Positions 1 through 8,727 of a stretch of 64,000 nucleotides of DNA are shown here, piece after piece. Both the position numbers and the translations under genes were made by a program. How positions within the stretch are numbered: position 1 is the first letter of the stretch; each line of letters starts with the position of its first letter. The notes beneath the pieces were generated by a model. It did no database searches, was not told the origin of the DNA, and worked only from the letters and a program-made list of their open reading frames with translations. The stretch is from Cylindrospermum stagnale PCC 7417 (GTDB taxonomy: Bacteria; Cyanobacteriota; Cyanobacteriia; Cyanobacteriales; Nostocaceae). The DNA is taken from the NCBI RefSeq assembly GCF_000317535.1, contig NC_019757.1:124001-188000 (forward strand), given 5' to 3'.

Positions 1-75
1 TGCAAAGGAGATTGGCAACCACTTGATTAGATGGGGTAAGGCAATAAATAGTTCAAATTGACGCAGGTGTTTCAT
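1..75 (-). CDS. N-terminal fragment of a membrane protein, possibly ClC-type
   Basis: Reading the minus strand from an ATG at 75 gives 25 codons that run off the left edge. The peptide starts MKHLRQFELF and continues into a hydrophobic stretch (LPHLIKWLPISFA), as expected for the start of an inner-membrane protein. The IKWLPISFA segment resembles, from memory, the first helix of cyanobacterial ClC-type chloride channels, but 25 residues cannot prove this. No clear Shine-Dalgarno sequence precedes the ATG. The gene is divergent from the HtpX-type protease gene, with about 340 bases between them. Confidence 0.4.
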   Translation of the reverse strand, partial: MKHLRQFELFIALPHLIKWLPISFA

Positions 76-412
76 TTGTAAAAATCTGACGCTATTCGTT
101 GAAATAAATTAAGCCATTTAGCTGTGTCACTATCAGCAGATTAATCCAATGTTTACGACCAAAGATAGATGCTTTTTTTAACATATACAATTATAAGTAT
201 TATTGCTGTTGAACTATTTAAAAAACTAAATTAAGTCCTCATGAGTCCAGATGTATTTTCAGAACTTAATCGGGAAAACCGAACTCCTGTGAGAGGTTTT
301 CTGCACTGTAATATCTGAGTTTAACTGGATACTGTTAAGGAGGGGCTAAAGTAAATGCTGTTGTCTAGAAAGGACTAAAAAACTATACAGCATTAGTCAG
401 GAGAGCAAAAAA
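76..412. other. Divergent intergenic region upstream of the HtpX-type gene
   Basis: No gene is seen here. It holds a small hairpin (TCGG-gaaaa-CCGA, 270..282) and a 7-bp inverted repeat AATGCTG/CAGCATT (354..360 and 388..394) directly upstream of the protease ribosome binding site. This is a possible operator or leader structure. No convincing -35/-10 pair was identified. Confidence 0.4.
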
Positions 413-1285
413 ATGACAAATCAATTGAAAACTGCTGCACTGCTAGCAGCACTCAGCGGCCTATTAATTGCAATTAGTTACTGGGTACTTGGTGGTACTA
501 CTGGCTTGATTGTGGGGATTGGATTAGCAGCAGTTACAAACCTGTTTTCTTGGTATCAATCTGATAAGATTGCCTTGGCAGTCTATCGCGCTCAACCAGT
601 GACTGAAGCCGAAGCACCGGGACTTTATAGAATGGTGCAGAGATTGTCTCAGCGTGCCAAGATTCCCATGCCGGGAGTTTACATTGTTCCTAGCCAAGGT
701 GCCAATGCTTTTGCTACAGGACGAGATCCAGAACACGCGGCTGTTGCTGTCACCGAAGGAATCTTAAATATATTACCAGAGGATGAACTCGAAGGCGTTC
801 TTGCCCACGAACTCACCCATATAATTAATCGTGACACCCTCACACAAGCAGTAGCTGCTACTGTCGCCGGGGCTATCTCTTTCCTAGCGCAAATGGTGAG
901 TTACAGCTCATGGTTTGGCGGTGCTAGTTCGCGAGATGACAACAGAGGTGGAAATCCTTTGGGAGTGCTATTAACGGTAGTACTTGCACCTGTGGCGGCG
1001 ACGATCATTCAGTTAGCAATATCCCGCACTAGAGAATTTTCTGCTGATGCTGGTGCTGCGAGATTGACTGGTAATCCCCGCGCTTTAGCTAGAGCACTGC
1101 AACGCTTAGAAGTTACAGCCCGACAAATGCCTTTAAATGCTAACCCAGCCTTTGAACCGTTATTGATTATCCATCCAATTTCTGGGCAATTTTTGGGTAA
1201 TTTGTTCTCCAGCCACCCAGCGACTGAGGCGCGAGTTGAAGCGTTGCTGAAGTTAGAGCAACAACTGCCTACAACAGCTTATTAA
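413..1285 (+). CDS. htpX: HtpX-type M48 zinc metalloprotease
   Basis: This is an inner-membrane zinc endopeptidase of family M48, probably degrading misfolded or damaged membrane proteins. Two hydrophobic helices lie near residues 7-47. The zinc motif HELTH is at residues 132-136, and the third-ligand region SRTREFSADAGA is near residue 209; the Glu before FSAD is the expected ligand. A further hydrophobic stretch (about 177-200) precedes it. The length of 290 aa is normal for HtpX. A strong AGGAG lies 8 bases upstream of the ATG. The downstream gene at 1356 is only 70 bases away on the same strand and may be cotranscribed. Cyanobacteria carry several M48 paralogues, so the specific HtpX name is less certain than the family. 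Confidence 0.88.
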   Translation: MTNQLKTAALLAALSGLLIAISYWVLGGTTGLIVGIGLAAVTNLFSWYQSDKIALAVYRAQPVTEAEAPGLYRMVQRLSQRAKIPMPGVYIVPSQGANAFATGRDPEHAAVAVTEGILNILPEDELEGVLAHELTHIINRDTLTQAVAATVAGAISFLAQMVSYSSWFGGASSRDDNRGGNPLGVLLTVVLAPVAATIIQLAISRTREFSADAGAARLTGNPRALARALQRLEVTARQMPLNANPAFEPLLIIHPISGQFLGNLFSSHPATEARVEALLKLEQQLPTTAY

Positions 1286-1355
1286 GTGTTTGTAATTTCA
1301 GTCCAGGGTAAAGTTTTCATCCGAGAGTAAGCTTTGCAACAAGGATGTTCGAACT

Positions 1356-1748
1356 ATGACTGCTAATAACATCGGATCTAGAGAGAAATTAGAAATCAGT
1401 TTTCAAACCCATCAACTTGAAACCGCATTGGCTGGGGAAACTGAGGAAGTTAAGCGGGAAACTACAGCGCTAATTGAGGCGATCGCTAAACGCGCGCAAG
1501 CTGAGGCTGCTGGTACTATTACCCGTGAAACCTATTTGAATGCTGTACGCCAAGCACGGGAAGCGATTGAACGGCAGAAACTGATGGAACGCGATCATCG
1601 CCTAGAGTACACTTGGGCAGTAATGCAGGATGAAGCGGAAAGAAACTGGTACTTGATGATGAAAGAAGCGATAAATTTTAGCGATCGCTTGCAAAAAGCC
1701 GCAAAAGCCGCCTGGGAAGCCTTCAATGCGCCTCGTTCTCAAACTTAA
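1356..1748 (+). CDS. Conserved hypothetical helical protein
   Basis: This is a 130-aa, charged, almost wholly alpha-helical protein, rich in Ala, Glu, Lys and Arg, with no signal peptide or membrane segment. Heptad-like stretches at roughly residues 35-80 and 85-120 suggest a coiled coil or helical hairpin. HIP1 sites (gcgatcgc) occur inside the frame, as in neighbouring genes, so base use is native. I do not recognise the family. It follows the HtpX-type gene by 70 bases in the same direction, so a shared transcript is plausible, but nothing in the sequence links the functions. Confidence 0.6.
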   Translation: MTANNIGSREKLEISFQTHQLETALAGETEEVKRETTALIEAIAKRAQAEAAGTITRETYLNAVRQAREAIERQKLMERDHRLEYTWAVMQDEAERNWYLMMKEAINFSDRLQKAAKAAWEAFNAPRSQT

Positions 1749-1815
1749 GTGCAATACATAACCATTCCTAGGGATACAGCATTGCTGTGTCCCTAATCGT
1801 TTTTTTGTTTTCCAG

Positions 1816-2397
1816 TCATGAGCCAAAAATCGGCTGTAAATCTAAAATAAACCCTGGCAATACATCTTCCCCAGATAAACTGGTAGGAGATTGTAAAACT
1901 TCTGCTTTTTGATTAGGGCGATAAATTTCTACTTGTTTATCTTTAGGATTAATTAACCAGCCTAAAAGTAAACCATTATCAATATACTCCCGCATTTTGG
2001 ACTGAGTATCTGCTAAATCATCACTTTCTGAAAGTAATTCAATTACAAAATCAGGGCATAAGGGCAGAAATTTCTTTCTTTGTTCTGGTGTGAGTGCATT
2101 CCATCTTTCTATGCTTACCCAAGAGACATCAGGTGAACGAGTTGCACCGTTAGGTAATTTAAACCCGGTAGAAGAATCAAAAGCTTTTCCTAAACCATTT
2201 TTGCGGTTCCAAAACCCTAAATCAAGATAAACTTCAAAATTCCGGTTTCCTGTCTCTCCTCCCGTTGGCGACATAACAATTAATTCCCCATGAGCCGATA
2301 ATTCTAAACGCAAATCTTTATTAGCAGCAATTATTTGCAGAAATTCATCATCAGTGAATTTAAGCGATGGTGGTATTTGTACAGTTACAGCAGTCAT
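1816..2397 (-). CDS. Uma2-family (DUF820) putative endonuclease
   Basis: This 193-aa protein is of the Uma2/DUF820 family, a PD-(D/E)XK nuclease-like fold that is greatly expanded in cyanobacteria; its biological role is unknown. Family landmarks are present in order: MSPTGGETGNRN (about residues 62-73), SPDVSWVS (about 112-119), PDFVIELLSESD (about 140-151) and the K-x-EY-x-NG-x-LGW segment (about 159-172). The Asp of SPD, the Glu of VIEL and the later Lys are the usual catalytic-site candidates. The gene is intact, unlike the second Uma2 gene near 10.8 kb. It converges on the 1356 gene. Confidence 0.85.
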   Translation of the reverse strand: MTAVTVQIPPSLKFTDDEFLQIIAANKDLRLELSAHGELIVMSPTGGETGNRNFEVYLDLGFWNRKNGLGKAFDSSTGFKLPNGATRSPDVSWVSIERWNALTPEQRKKFLPLCPDFVIELLSESDDLADTQSKMREYIDNGLLLGWLINPKDKQVEIYRPNQKAEVLQSPTSLSGEDVLPGFILDLQPIFGS

Positions 2398-2439
2398 AAT
2401 TCATACCTAGACATTTTGCCTCTACCTCTATATATCTCG

Positions 2440-2578
2440 TTCCCAGTCGGAGACTGGGAATGCTCATCAGGGAGGTTCTACCTCCCATCCTAGCAATAAA
2501 TGCCGGACGATATAAAATCAAGAGTTTGAAACCCACGGAGGTGGGTTTTGCCTGTGTAGACGCGATTTCTAATCGCCA
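2440..2578. repeat. Dispersed palindromic repeats between two minus-strand genes
   Basis: This stretch holds three short palindromes of kinds scattered through Nostoc-type genomes. They are TTCCCAGTC-GG-type (2440..2460), GGAGG-ttcta-CCTCC (about 2470..2484) and AACCCAC-GGAG-GTGGGTT followed by a TTGCCTGTGTAGACGCG tail (2529..2578). The last has relatives at 42851..42915 and 56987..57035 in this window. Confidence 0.7.
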
Positions 2579-2603
2579 TTTTTTAAATATTCTCAGACAT
2601 TCT

Positions 2604-3029
2604 CTAACCTAAACCTAGAAATCCAGAAATTAGCGGCAGAATTTTACTACATTCTTCAACCAATTTTGTCGCTGTGGGTAAACTAGAAATTGTCCCTTTT
2701 AAAATCTTTATCGCTGTTTTCGCCGCCTTTTGCATTGCTCCTTCTTGGGGATTTTTACCCGCTTCTGCTAAGGCTTTAACTTGCTCTAATGCCTCAGCTT
2801 TATCTTCTTGATTTAAGTTTTTATCCGCCTCAATCGCTGCTTGCAATTGCGTCAATAATTCCTTAATTCCCGGTTTATCTGGTTCTGGTGAAGCGGGTAA
2901 TTGGCTGATGGTATTTGTTACCACACCGCTAATATCCATTTCACCTAAATTCAAAGCTTGTCCACTAGCATTAAAATCTCTGCCAACACTACCAATTTCA
3001 ACCACTATTGGGGCGGCGTTCACGGTCAT
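2604..3029 (-). CDS. Small GRD-motif protein with C-terminal helical domain
   Basis: This 141-aa protein has two parts. The N-terminal part (residues 1-45) contains VGRDFNASGQ and NLGEMDISG, a Gly/Asn-rich, beta-prone motif. The rest is a helical region, with LNQEDKAEALEQVKALAEAG around 75-94 and a hydrophobic C-terminal tail (about 120-141) ending LPLISGFLGLG. The 147-aa protein at 36565..37008 has the same plan. Its start lies 32 bases inside the end of the pentapeptide-repeat gene, with AGGA just before the ATG, so translation is probably coupled. From memory such modules accompany pentapeptide, CHAT or STAND proteins of cyanobacteria. A signalling or effector role is inference. Confidence 0.65.
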   Translation of the reverse strand: MTVNAAPIVVEIGSVGRDFNASGQALNLGEMDISGVVTNTISQLPASPEPDKPGIKELLTQLQAAIEADKNLNQEDKAEALEQVKALAEAGKNPQEGAMQKAAKTAIKILKGTISSLPTATKLVEECSKILPLISGFLGLG

Positions 3030-4275
3030 CGGTTCCTGGTTTAGGATTATCTAAAAGATAGACAAACCGACAATCTACATTATCTAATATAGTGGTATTT
3101 TCAATATTCCAAGCTTCCACACAAGCACCTGTCATTTGAGTATTGCTGAAATTAGTACCGACTGCTTGAGCAAGAGTCAGGTTTGCCCATTCTAAACAAG
3201 CGCCTTGGAAAGTGGCCTCAATAATATCAGCATCTTTTAAATTAGCCTCTTTCAAGTCTGCACCTTTCAGGTTTGCGCCTCTGAGGTTAGCACCAACGTA
3301 AGATTTACCTCTACCATTGCAGCTAATGAGCAAATTGAGAACAGCGCGGTTAGTTAGTATCGTATTACCTGGTCTAGCAAAATCAAGTTTTTTCGCTTCA
3401 TAAAAACGAGTGCGCGTTAGGTTTGCTGTTCTGAAATCTGTGTTTTTGAGAATTGCACCAGTAAAATCAGCATCAGTTAAATCAGCACCACGAAAACTTG
3501 TGCCACCTGTAGCAGCTAAGGTAAGAGCGACTAAGCGAACTAAAGTGTATTTCTCATTTTTCGTGAGACTACCCCACCCTATGTAAATAGTAAATAGTGT
3601 AAAGATGAAGGCATCAATGATAGCCATAGCATAGTTGATAGCAATCGCTTGATAGACTCTAGTTGTGACTCCAACGAAGTCTGTAGCTATGGCTCCAGCA
3701 AAGACTCCAGCATAGGAGCTGACAAAAACTCCGACTCCAGCAAACACTCCAGCGATGGAGATAGCAAAGGCAAAGGCTGTGGCATTTATAATCGAAGTGG
3801 TAATGCCTATAGTAATGCCTCCAGCAATAGCTCCAGCGACAGCTCCGGCTATGTCTCCCGCAAAGGCAACAGCCATAGCAACTATGATGACAAAGGCAAA
3901 GGCTCCTAAACCTGCTGTGAAACCCTTGCGAATAGTGACAATGCAAAAGAGTGCCACTAAAACTAGGGAGACTACCCCGATAATAAAAATTTGAGTTTTG
4001 TCAGTCTTAAAAGCTTCAAAAATAACTGCTATCCATACTCCCATGAAGATTGAGAAAAATCCTAATAATCCCGACAACAGCCATGAGACTATGAGTAACC
4101 AAATAACTGAATGATACTGTAGTCCAGCCCTAGCACCACTTAAGTCAGCACCTTTAAGGTTAGCGTTGGTAAAATCTGCTCCTCTAATATCCGCTTTGCT
4201 AAAGTTGGCGCCTGTCAGATTTTGACCTTTAAAAGAGCGCCCTCGGAGATTTTGACGGTCGTAATCTGGCGGCAT
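2998..4275 (-). CDS. Pentapeptide-repeat membrane protein
   Basis: This 425-aa protein has three regions. Residues 8-48 form A(D/N)LXX pentapeptide repeats (GANFSKADIRGADFTNANLKG). Residues about 55-245 are hydrophobic with five or six membrane helices, unusually rich in Gly/Ala (AGAVAGAIAGG) and encoded by low-complexity DNA. Residues about 258-405 carry more pentapeptide repeats (GANLRGANLKGADLKEANL), ending in a capping motif (ACVEAWNIENTT ... VDCRFVYL) and an ERRPNSG tail. Pentapeptides form a right-handed beta-helix, often used for protein interaction. The 3' end overlaps the GRD-motif gene at 2604..3029, so the two probably act together. The biochemical function is unknown. Confidence 0.8.
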   Translation of the reverse strand: MPPDYDRQNLRGRSFKGQNLTGANFSKADIRGADFTNANLKGADLSGARAGLQYHSVIWLLIVSWLLSGLLGFFSIFMGVWIAVIFEAFKTDKTQIFIIGVVSLVLVALFCIVTIRKGFTAGLGAFAFVIIVAMAVAFAGDIAGAVAGAIAGGITIGITTSIINATAFAFAISIAGVFAGVGVFVSSYAGVFAGAIATDFVGVTTRVYQAIAINYAMAIIDAFIFTLFTIYIGWGSLTKNEKYTLVRLVALTLAATGGTSFRGADLTDADFTGAILKNTDFRTANLTRTRFYEAKKLDFARPGNTILTNRAVLNLLISCNGRGKSYVGANLRGANLKGADLKEANLKDADIIEATFQGACLEWANLTLAQAVGTNFSNTQMTGACVEAWNIENTTILDNVDCRFVYLLDNPKPGTDDRERRPNSG

Positions 4276-4479
4276 AATCGCGTCAGCAAGAGGTTATTGA
4301 TGATATTTTATACATATTAGCTGGGCATTATTCCGGTTTTTGGCAAGATTTGGTTAGATTTATCTGTTGCACCATTCCCGTAGCACTCCACCTCTAAACC
4401 CTCACCACGGCTTGGAGGGGGATTGGAGTTTTGAGATAAAATTAGATTACGCCAGTCAATAGCGATCACAAGATTAACT

Positions 4480-4953
4480 ATGAATAATCAACTGTATGAA
4501 CAAGATTTTAATCTTTGGCGAGAAAGCATTATTGAACAAATTAAACAGCATCAATTTAATGATATCGATTGGGAGCATTTGCTTTTAGAATTAGAAGATA
4601 TGGGAAAATCAGAGAAACGGTCATTTATTAGTAATTTAACAATCCTGATTGCACATTTACTAAAACTAACCGTTCAATCTGATGCTCCTGAGATGATGAA
4701 AGGAAGCTGGTATAGTTCTGTGACAGAACATCGTTTCCGAATCAAAAAGGATTTGGAAGAAAATCCTTCTTTTAAAAACTATATTACTGAAGTTATTTCT
4801 CAAGCATATTTCGATGCTCGTAAACTGGCGATTAAGGAAGGTAAAAAGGCTAAATTAGGAGTTAGAAAACCTGCTGAAGAAGAATATCCTCTCGATTGTC
4901 CTTTTCTGATAGATCAGTTATTAGATGAAGATTTTTATGGAGACAATGATTAA
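4480..4953 (+). CDS. DUF29-family protein
   Basis: This 157-aa soluble protein has the DUF29 pattern: LYEQDFNLWRE at residues 4-14, IDWEHLLLELEDMGKSEKR at about 29-47, then LLKLTVQ and a Trp-containing segment before a charged C-terminus. DUF29 proteins are abundant in cyanobacteria, are usually single genes and have no established function. No partner gene is evident. The next gene, aspS, is about 240 bases downstream. Confidence 0.85.
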   Translation: MNNQLYEQDFNLWRESIIEQIKQHQFNDIDWEHLLLELEDMGKSEKRSFISNLTILIAHLLKLTVQSDAPEMMKGSWYSSVTEHRFRIKKDLEENPSFKNYITEVISQAYFDARKLAIKEGKKAKLGVRKPAEEEYPLDCPFLIDQLLDEDFYGDND

Positions 4954-5190
4954 GCACATAAAAAGTCTGGGTTGGATACGTATATTTTGTAAAAAACAAC
5001 ACACAATATGGCGCAGCACTGTTTTCTACAGCGTGTGACTTGAGGCAAGATTCACCTCTTCGTTGCCAGTTTGCCGTTTTTGCTGAATTTTATTGACTCA
5101 GAATTACTACAATTAGTGTTGATGCTAGATAATGGGAAGGCTTTGACTATTTACCAAACCATCTAGCCCGGAAAAGAAGAACTAATAGCT

Positions 5191-6978
5191 ATGCGAACTC
5201 ACTATTGCGGCGAACTCCGAAAAGAACATATTGGAGAAACTGTTACTTTATACGGATGGGTAGACCGTTACCGCGATCATGGGGGCGTGACATTTTTGGA
5301 TTTACGCGATCGCTCTGGGCTAGTCCAAATCGTCAGTGATCCACAACGGACTCCCGATTCTTACGAACAGGCTAACACACTGCGAAGTGAATATGTTGTG
5401 GAAATCACAGGCAGGGTAACACAACGTCCTGAAGAATCCCTAAATTCCCGCATTCCTACAGGCGATGTCGAAATCTACGCCGATAAAATCGTTTTACTCA
5501 ACGCCATCCATAAGCAATTACCCTTCCAAGTCGCTACCGGCAACAACGATCCAGTGCGGGAAGACTTGCGGTTAAAATATCGTTATTTGGATTTGCGGCG
5601 CGATCGCATGGCGAGTAACTTGCAACTGCGTCACCAAGTCGTCAAAGCCGTCCGTCGCTACCTAGAAGATATCGCCAATTTCATCGAAGTAGAAACCCCC
5701 ATCCTCACCCGTTCCACCCCCGAAGGTGCGCGTGATTACATCCTACCCAGTCGGGTTAATGCTGGTGAATGGTTCGCCTTACCCCAATCACCGCAGCTAT
5801 TCAAACAATTATTGATGGTATCCGGCATGGATAGATACTATCAGGTTGCTCGTTGCTTCCGCGATGAAGACTTACGCGCCGACAGACAACCAGAATTTAC
5901 CCAATTGGACATGGAAATGAGCTTCATGTCCCAAGAAGAAATTATCGAACTTAACGAGAAGTTAGTTGCTCATATCTTCAAAAGCGTTAAAGACATTGAG
6001 TTACCTCATCCTTTTCCCCGTCTCACCTACGCCGAAGCAATGGATCGCTACGGTAGTGATAAACCTGATACGCGTTATGGTTTGGAATTAGTCAATGTTT
6101 CGGATATCTTGAAAGACTCCGGTTTTAAAGTCTTTCGGGAAGCTGTCGCAAATGGCGGTATCGTCAAAATCCTCCCCATTCCTAACGGTAACGATGCCAT
6201 CTCTAATGTCCGCATTAAACCAGGTGGTGACTTATTTAAAGAAGCCAGTGAAGCCGGTGCTAAAGGTTTAGCTTATATCCGCGTTAGAGAAGATGGTGAA
6301 ATTGATACCATTGGCGCAATCAAAGACAACCTCACGCCAGAACAAAAACAAGAAATTATCAGCCGCACAGGTGCAAAAGCCGGTCATTTGTTATTATTTG
6401 CTGCTGCTGATGCGCCAACTGTCAATAAAACTTTAGACAGATTGCGGCAAGTTATCGCCAGGGAATTTAAGTTAATTGATTCTGAAAAAATCAACTTGCT
6501 CTGGATTACAGATTTCCCGATGTTTGAGTGGAATGCTGACGAAAAGCGTCTTGAAGCATTGCACCACCCCTTCACAGCACCCCATCCTGATGATTTGAGC
6601 GACTTAAAAACAGCACGCGCTCAAGCTTACGACTTGGTATTTAATGGCTTTGAAGTTGGCGGTGGAAGTCTGCGGATTTATCAGCGAGAAATTCAAGAAC
6701 AGGTATTTGAAGCGATTGGTTTTTCTCCTGAAGAAGCACAAAATAAATTTGGCTTTTTGTTAGAAGCTTTTGAATATGGTACACCCCCCCACGGTGGCAT
6801 CGCCTACGGTTTAGATCGTTTGGTGATGTTGCTGACTGGAGAAGAATCTATTCGCGATGTCATTGCTTTTCCAAAAACACAACAAGCGCGTTGTTTGTTA
6901 ACAGATGCACCTTCAACAGTAGATGCGAAACAGTTGAAAGAATTACACGTTTCTTCAACTTTTAAACCCAAAACTTAA
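5191..6978 (+). CDS. aspS: Aspartyl-tRNA synthetase
   Basis: This class II aminoacyl-tRNA synthetase charges tRNA-Asp in the cytoplasm. The 595-aa bacterial-type protein shows the N-terminal OB-fold anticodon-binding domain ([26 protein letters not shown], about residues 18-43). Class II motif 2 is [18 protein letters not shown], about 228-245. The GAD-type insertion follows at about 290-420, then motif 3 ([15 protein letters not shown], about 532-546). The length fits the bacterial family. In cyanobacteria such enzymes are often non-discriminating and also feed the tRNA-dependent Asn route; this cannot be told from the sequence. Two tandem palindromic repeats immediately follow the stop. Confidence 0.97.
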   Translation: MRTHYCGELRKEHIGETVTLYGWVDRYRDHGGVTFLDLRDRSGLVQIVSDPQRTPDSYEQANTLRSEYVVEITGRVTQRPEESLNSRIPTGDVEIYADKIVLLNAIHKQLPFQVATGNNDPVREDLRLKYRYLDLRRDRMASNLQLRHQVVKAVRRYLEDIANFIEVETPILTRSTPEGARDYILPSRVNAGEWFALPQSPQLFKQLLMVSGMDRYYQVARCFRDEDLRADRQPEFTQLDMEMSFMSQEEIIELNEKLVAHIFKSVKDIELPHPFPRLTYAEAMDRYGSDKPDTRYGLELVNVSDILKDSGFKVFREAVANGGIVKILPIPNGNDAISNVRIKPGGDLFKEASEAGAKGLAYIRVREDGEIDTIGAIKDNLTPEQKQEIISRTGAKAGHLLLFAAADAPTVNKTLDRLRQVIAREFKLIDSEKINLLWITDFPMFEWNADEKRLEALHHPFTAPHPDDLSDLKTARAQAYDLVFNGFEVGGGSLRIYQREIQEQVFEAIGFSPEEAQNKFGFLLEAFEYGTPPHGGIAYGLDRLVMLLTGEESIRDVIAFPKTQQARCLLTDAPSTVDAKQLKELHVSSTFKPKT

Positions 6979-7061
6979 AGTGTATGGTGCGTTCCCAACG
7001 CACCATCTTCAAAAATTCTTAAAGTGTAGGGTGCGTTCCCAACGCACCATCTTCAAAAATT
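6974..7061. repeat. Tandem 44-bp palindromic repeat at the aspS 3' end
   Basis: Two copies of a 44-bp unit (6974..7017 and 7018..7061) differ at about one base. Each contains the perfect stem GGTGCGTT-ccc-AACGCACC. The first begins inside the last aspS codons. A third half-copy (GGTGCGTTACG) follows at 7063. The stems could act as processing or termination structures, but no T-run follows them. Next come another palindrome (7106..7124) and the IS target repeat. Confidence 0.75.
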
Positions 7062-7142
7062 CGGTGCGTTACGAACTAATTTAGTGCATTATAATTTTCT
7101 TGTGGAACAGGCGTCTCGCCTGTTATGGGCGGGCGAGACGCC

Positions 7143-8555
7143 ATTGGTGTCAAGTTAAGGCATCAGCCCAGATGTCAAGTGACCGAGCAGCCGTTCGTCG
7201 GTGACGTTGACGGACGGCTTTGACCAACCCCATCGAACGATGATGTTCTACGAGCCAAGGAATAAGTTGTAACCCAGGGTTACGTAAAAGTGCGCGGTGG
7301 AAAAAATAGAAACTGCGAAAAACCATTTCTACAGAAATGCGCTCAATTGGCTGTTGTAAAGCTACTGCGACATCGGCACACAAGTCATTAAGAACAGCGT
7401 AGAAAATCCAAGTAGCATATATTTGCATCTGCACACCATTAGTGCCACCAACCCACAGATAGGACAATCCCAATAAACGCTTAGTCAATAAAAATGCATC
7501 CTCAATGCGCCAGCGTCGACGGTATAATTCGCAAACTTCCTGTGCCGAAAGTTGTTGTGGGTCAAGAACATTAGTCAAGTAATGATACCAAGTCTTGCCC
7601 CACAATACGGAAACTTGGCGCATGGGATGGCGACATGGGTTGGTGTGATGCCATCCCATTTGAATAATTTCGTCTTTGTAGTGAGAGCCGTCAGAAAGTA
7701 CACGTGCTACCTTATATCTCACCTTTTCCTTTTGGCGTGTCAGCACATACTTATTAGCTGTAGTCAGAGAATCAAACCATTCAAAACCATAAAATCCCAT
7801 GTCTACTACGAGTAAACCGCCTGAAGGTAAACGTTCTAACAGTGCTTGCCACCAACGAGTCTCATTTCGTTTGACATCGGCATCATACCAAACTGCCACG
7901 GGAGTGTGAGTGAAAGCTTCAACCACCATCAGCATTTTTCCTGCCAACACCGCACCTGTTTTTTCTTGCAGTTGTCCGAAGTGTTTTTTCATGGCTTCGA
8001 GTGTCGAGGCGTCTCCAATCCAAATGGCGGGAAATTTCTCGGACACTGATGCCCAGGCTGGGGCTAATTCCCTTACACTCCTTTTAGCTGCTAGGCACTC
8101 TATGACCTGCTCTAACAGTTTGGCAAATAGATGAGCCGGTAGGCTGTTGAGTCTTTGAGACAAAGCTTGCTTACTCACTTTCGTTGCCTCTACCCACATC
8201 AATCCTTCTACTTCTAGGATTCGCAATACATCTGTTAAGTGCTGTACTTGTCTATACACTATACTCAACACTATTGCTGCCATTACTGGTAGGGTCAGTA
8301 CTCGTGAGCGCAAGCTCCGTTCTTTATCTTTTACTTCTTTGAGGTTGGTAAATGTGCCTGGACTTACCAACTCAAACAACCTTGATTCTATCTCTTCACT
8401 TGCCGGAGCCGGTACGTTGACTCGATGGCGAAAATCTGGATTCCCTTGCTTTTTCCGTGGTTTACTCATGGCTCTTTTCAACACCCCTGTGTTGACTTCT
8501 ACCATTAGGTTTCCCTCTCTTGACACAAATCCATTTTTCTTAACTTGACACCAAT
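7143..8555 (-). mobile_element. IS4-family insertion sequence, copy A
   Basis: This 1413-bp element has 17-bp perfect terminal inverted repeats (ATTGGTGTCAAGTTAAG). An 11-bp direct repeat GGCGAGACGCC flanks it (7132..7142 and 8556..8566), a target duplication of the size expected for IS4. It is inserted in a dispersed palindromic repeat (GGGCGGGCGAGACGCC ... GCCCACCCCACAAG). Copy B at 32347..33759 has the same length and near-identical sequence in the opposite orientation. Confidence 0.93.
7150..8505 (-). CDS. IS4-family DDE transposase (copy A)
   Basis: This is a cut-and-paste transposase of about 451 aa. The IS4 signature Y-(2)-R-(3)-E-(6)-K is exact in YRRRWRIEDAFLLTK near the C-terminus. 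Upstream are GDAST and VVDMGFYGFEWFD, which supply the first two catalytic Asp candidates. A longer open frame extends 23 codons upstream into flanking DNA beyond the inverted repeat. I chose the internal ATG at 8505 because GAGAGGG lies about 8 bases before it and it is inside the element. The stop falls within the other terminal repeat. It differs from copy B inside this frame by one residue (Val for Ala in the WYDAD-V/A-KRNE segment). Confidence 0.93.
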   Translation of the reverse strand: MVEVNTGVLKRAMSKPRKKQGNPDFRHRVNVPAPASEEIESRLFELVSPGTFTNLKEVKDKERSLRSRVLTLPVMAAIVLSIVYRQVQHLTDVLRILEVEGLMWVEATKVSKQALSQRLNSLPAHLFAKLLEQVIECLAAKRSVRELAPAWASVSEKFPAIWIGDASTLEAMKKHFGQLQEKTGAVLAGKMLMVVEAFTHTPVAVWYDADVKRNETRWWQALLERLPSGGLLVVDMGFYGFEWFDSLTTANKYVLTRQKEKVRYKVARVLSDGSHYKDEIIQMGWHHTNPCRHPMRQVSVLWGKTWYHYLTNVLDPQQLSAQEVCELYRRRWRIEDAFLLTKRLLGLSYLWVGGTNGVQMQIYATWIFYAVLNDLCADVAVALQQPIERISVEMVFRSFYFFHRALLRNPGLQLIPWLVEHHRSMGLVKAVRQRHRRTAARSLDIWADALT

Positions 8556-8727
8556 GGCGAGACGCCCACCCCACAAGAGCTATATTTTATGCATTATTTT
8601 AGCCTTGCCACTAGGGATGGTATTGATAAAGTATCTATCTGTAGTAGTCAATAACCGCTGTATACATGAAATCAGGTTATCATTGCACAAGCTCTGATTA
8701 ATTTTCTCAAATCCAGACAGCGTAATA

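Noticed and set aside
3649-3994. Frames antisense or out of frame to the pentapeptide membrane protein
   Set aside because: Low-complexity Gly/Ala codons open shadow frames; the real frame has clear helices and pentapeptide repeats.
7552-8548. Plus-strand open frames within IS copy A (and their mirror in copy B)
   Set aside because: They are antisense to the transposase gene and present only because the coding strand is open.
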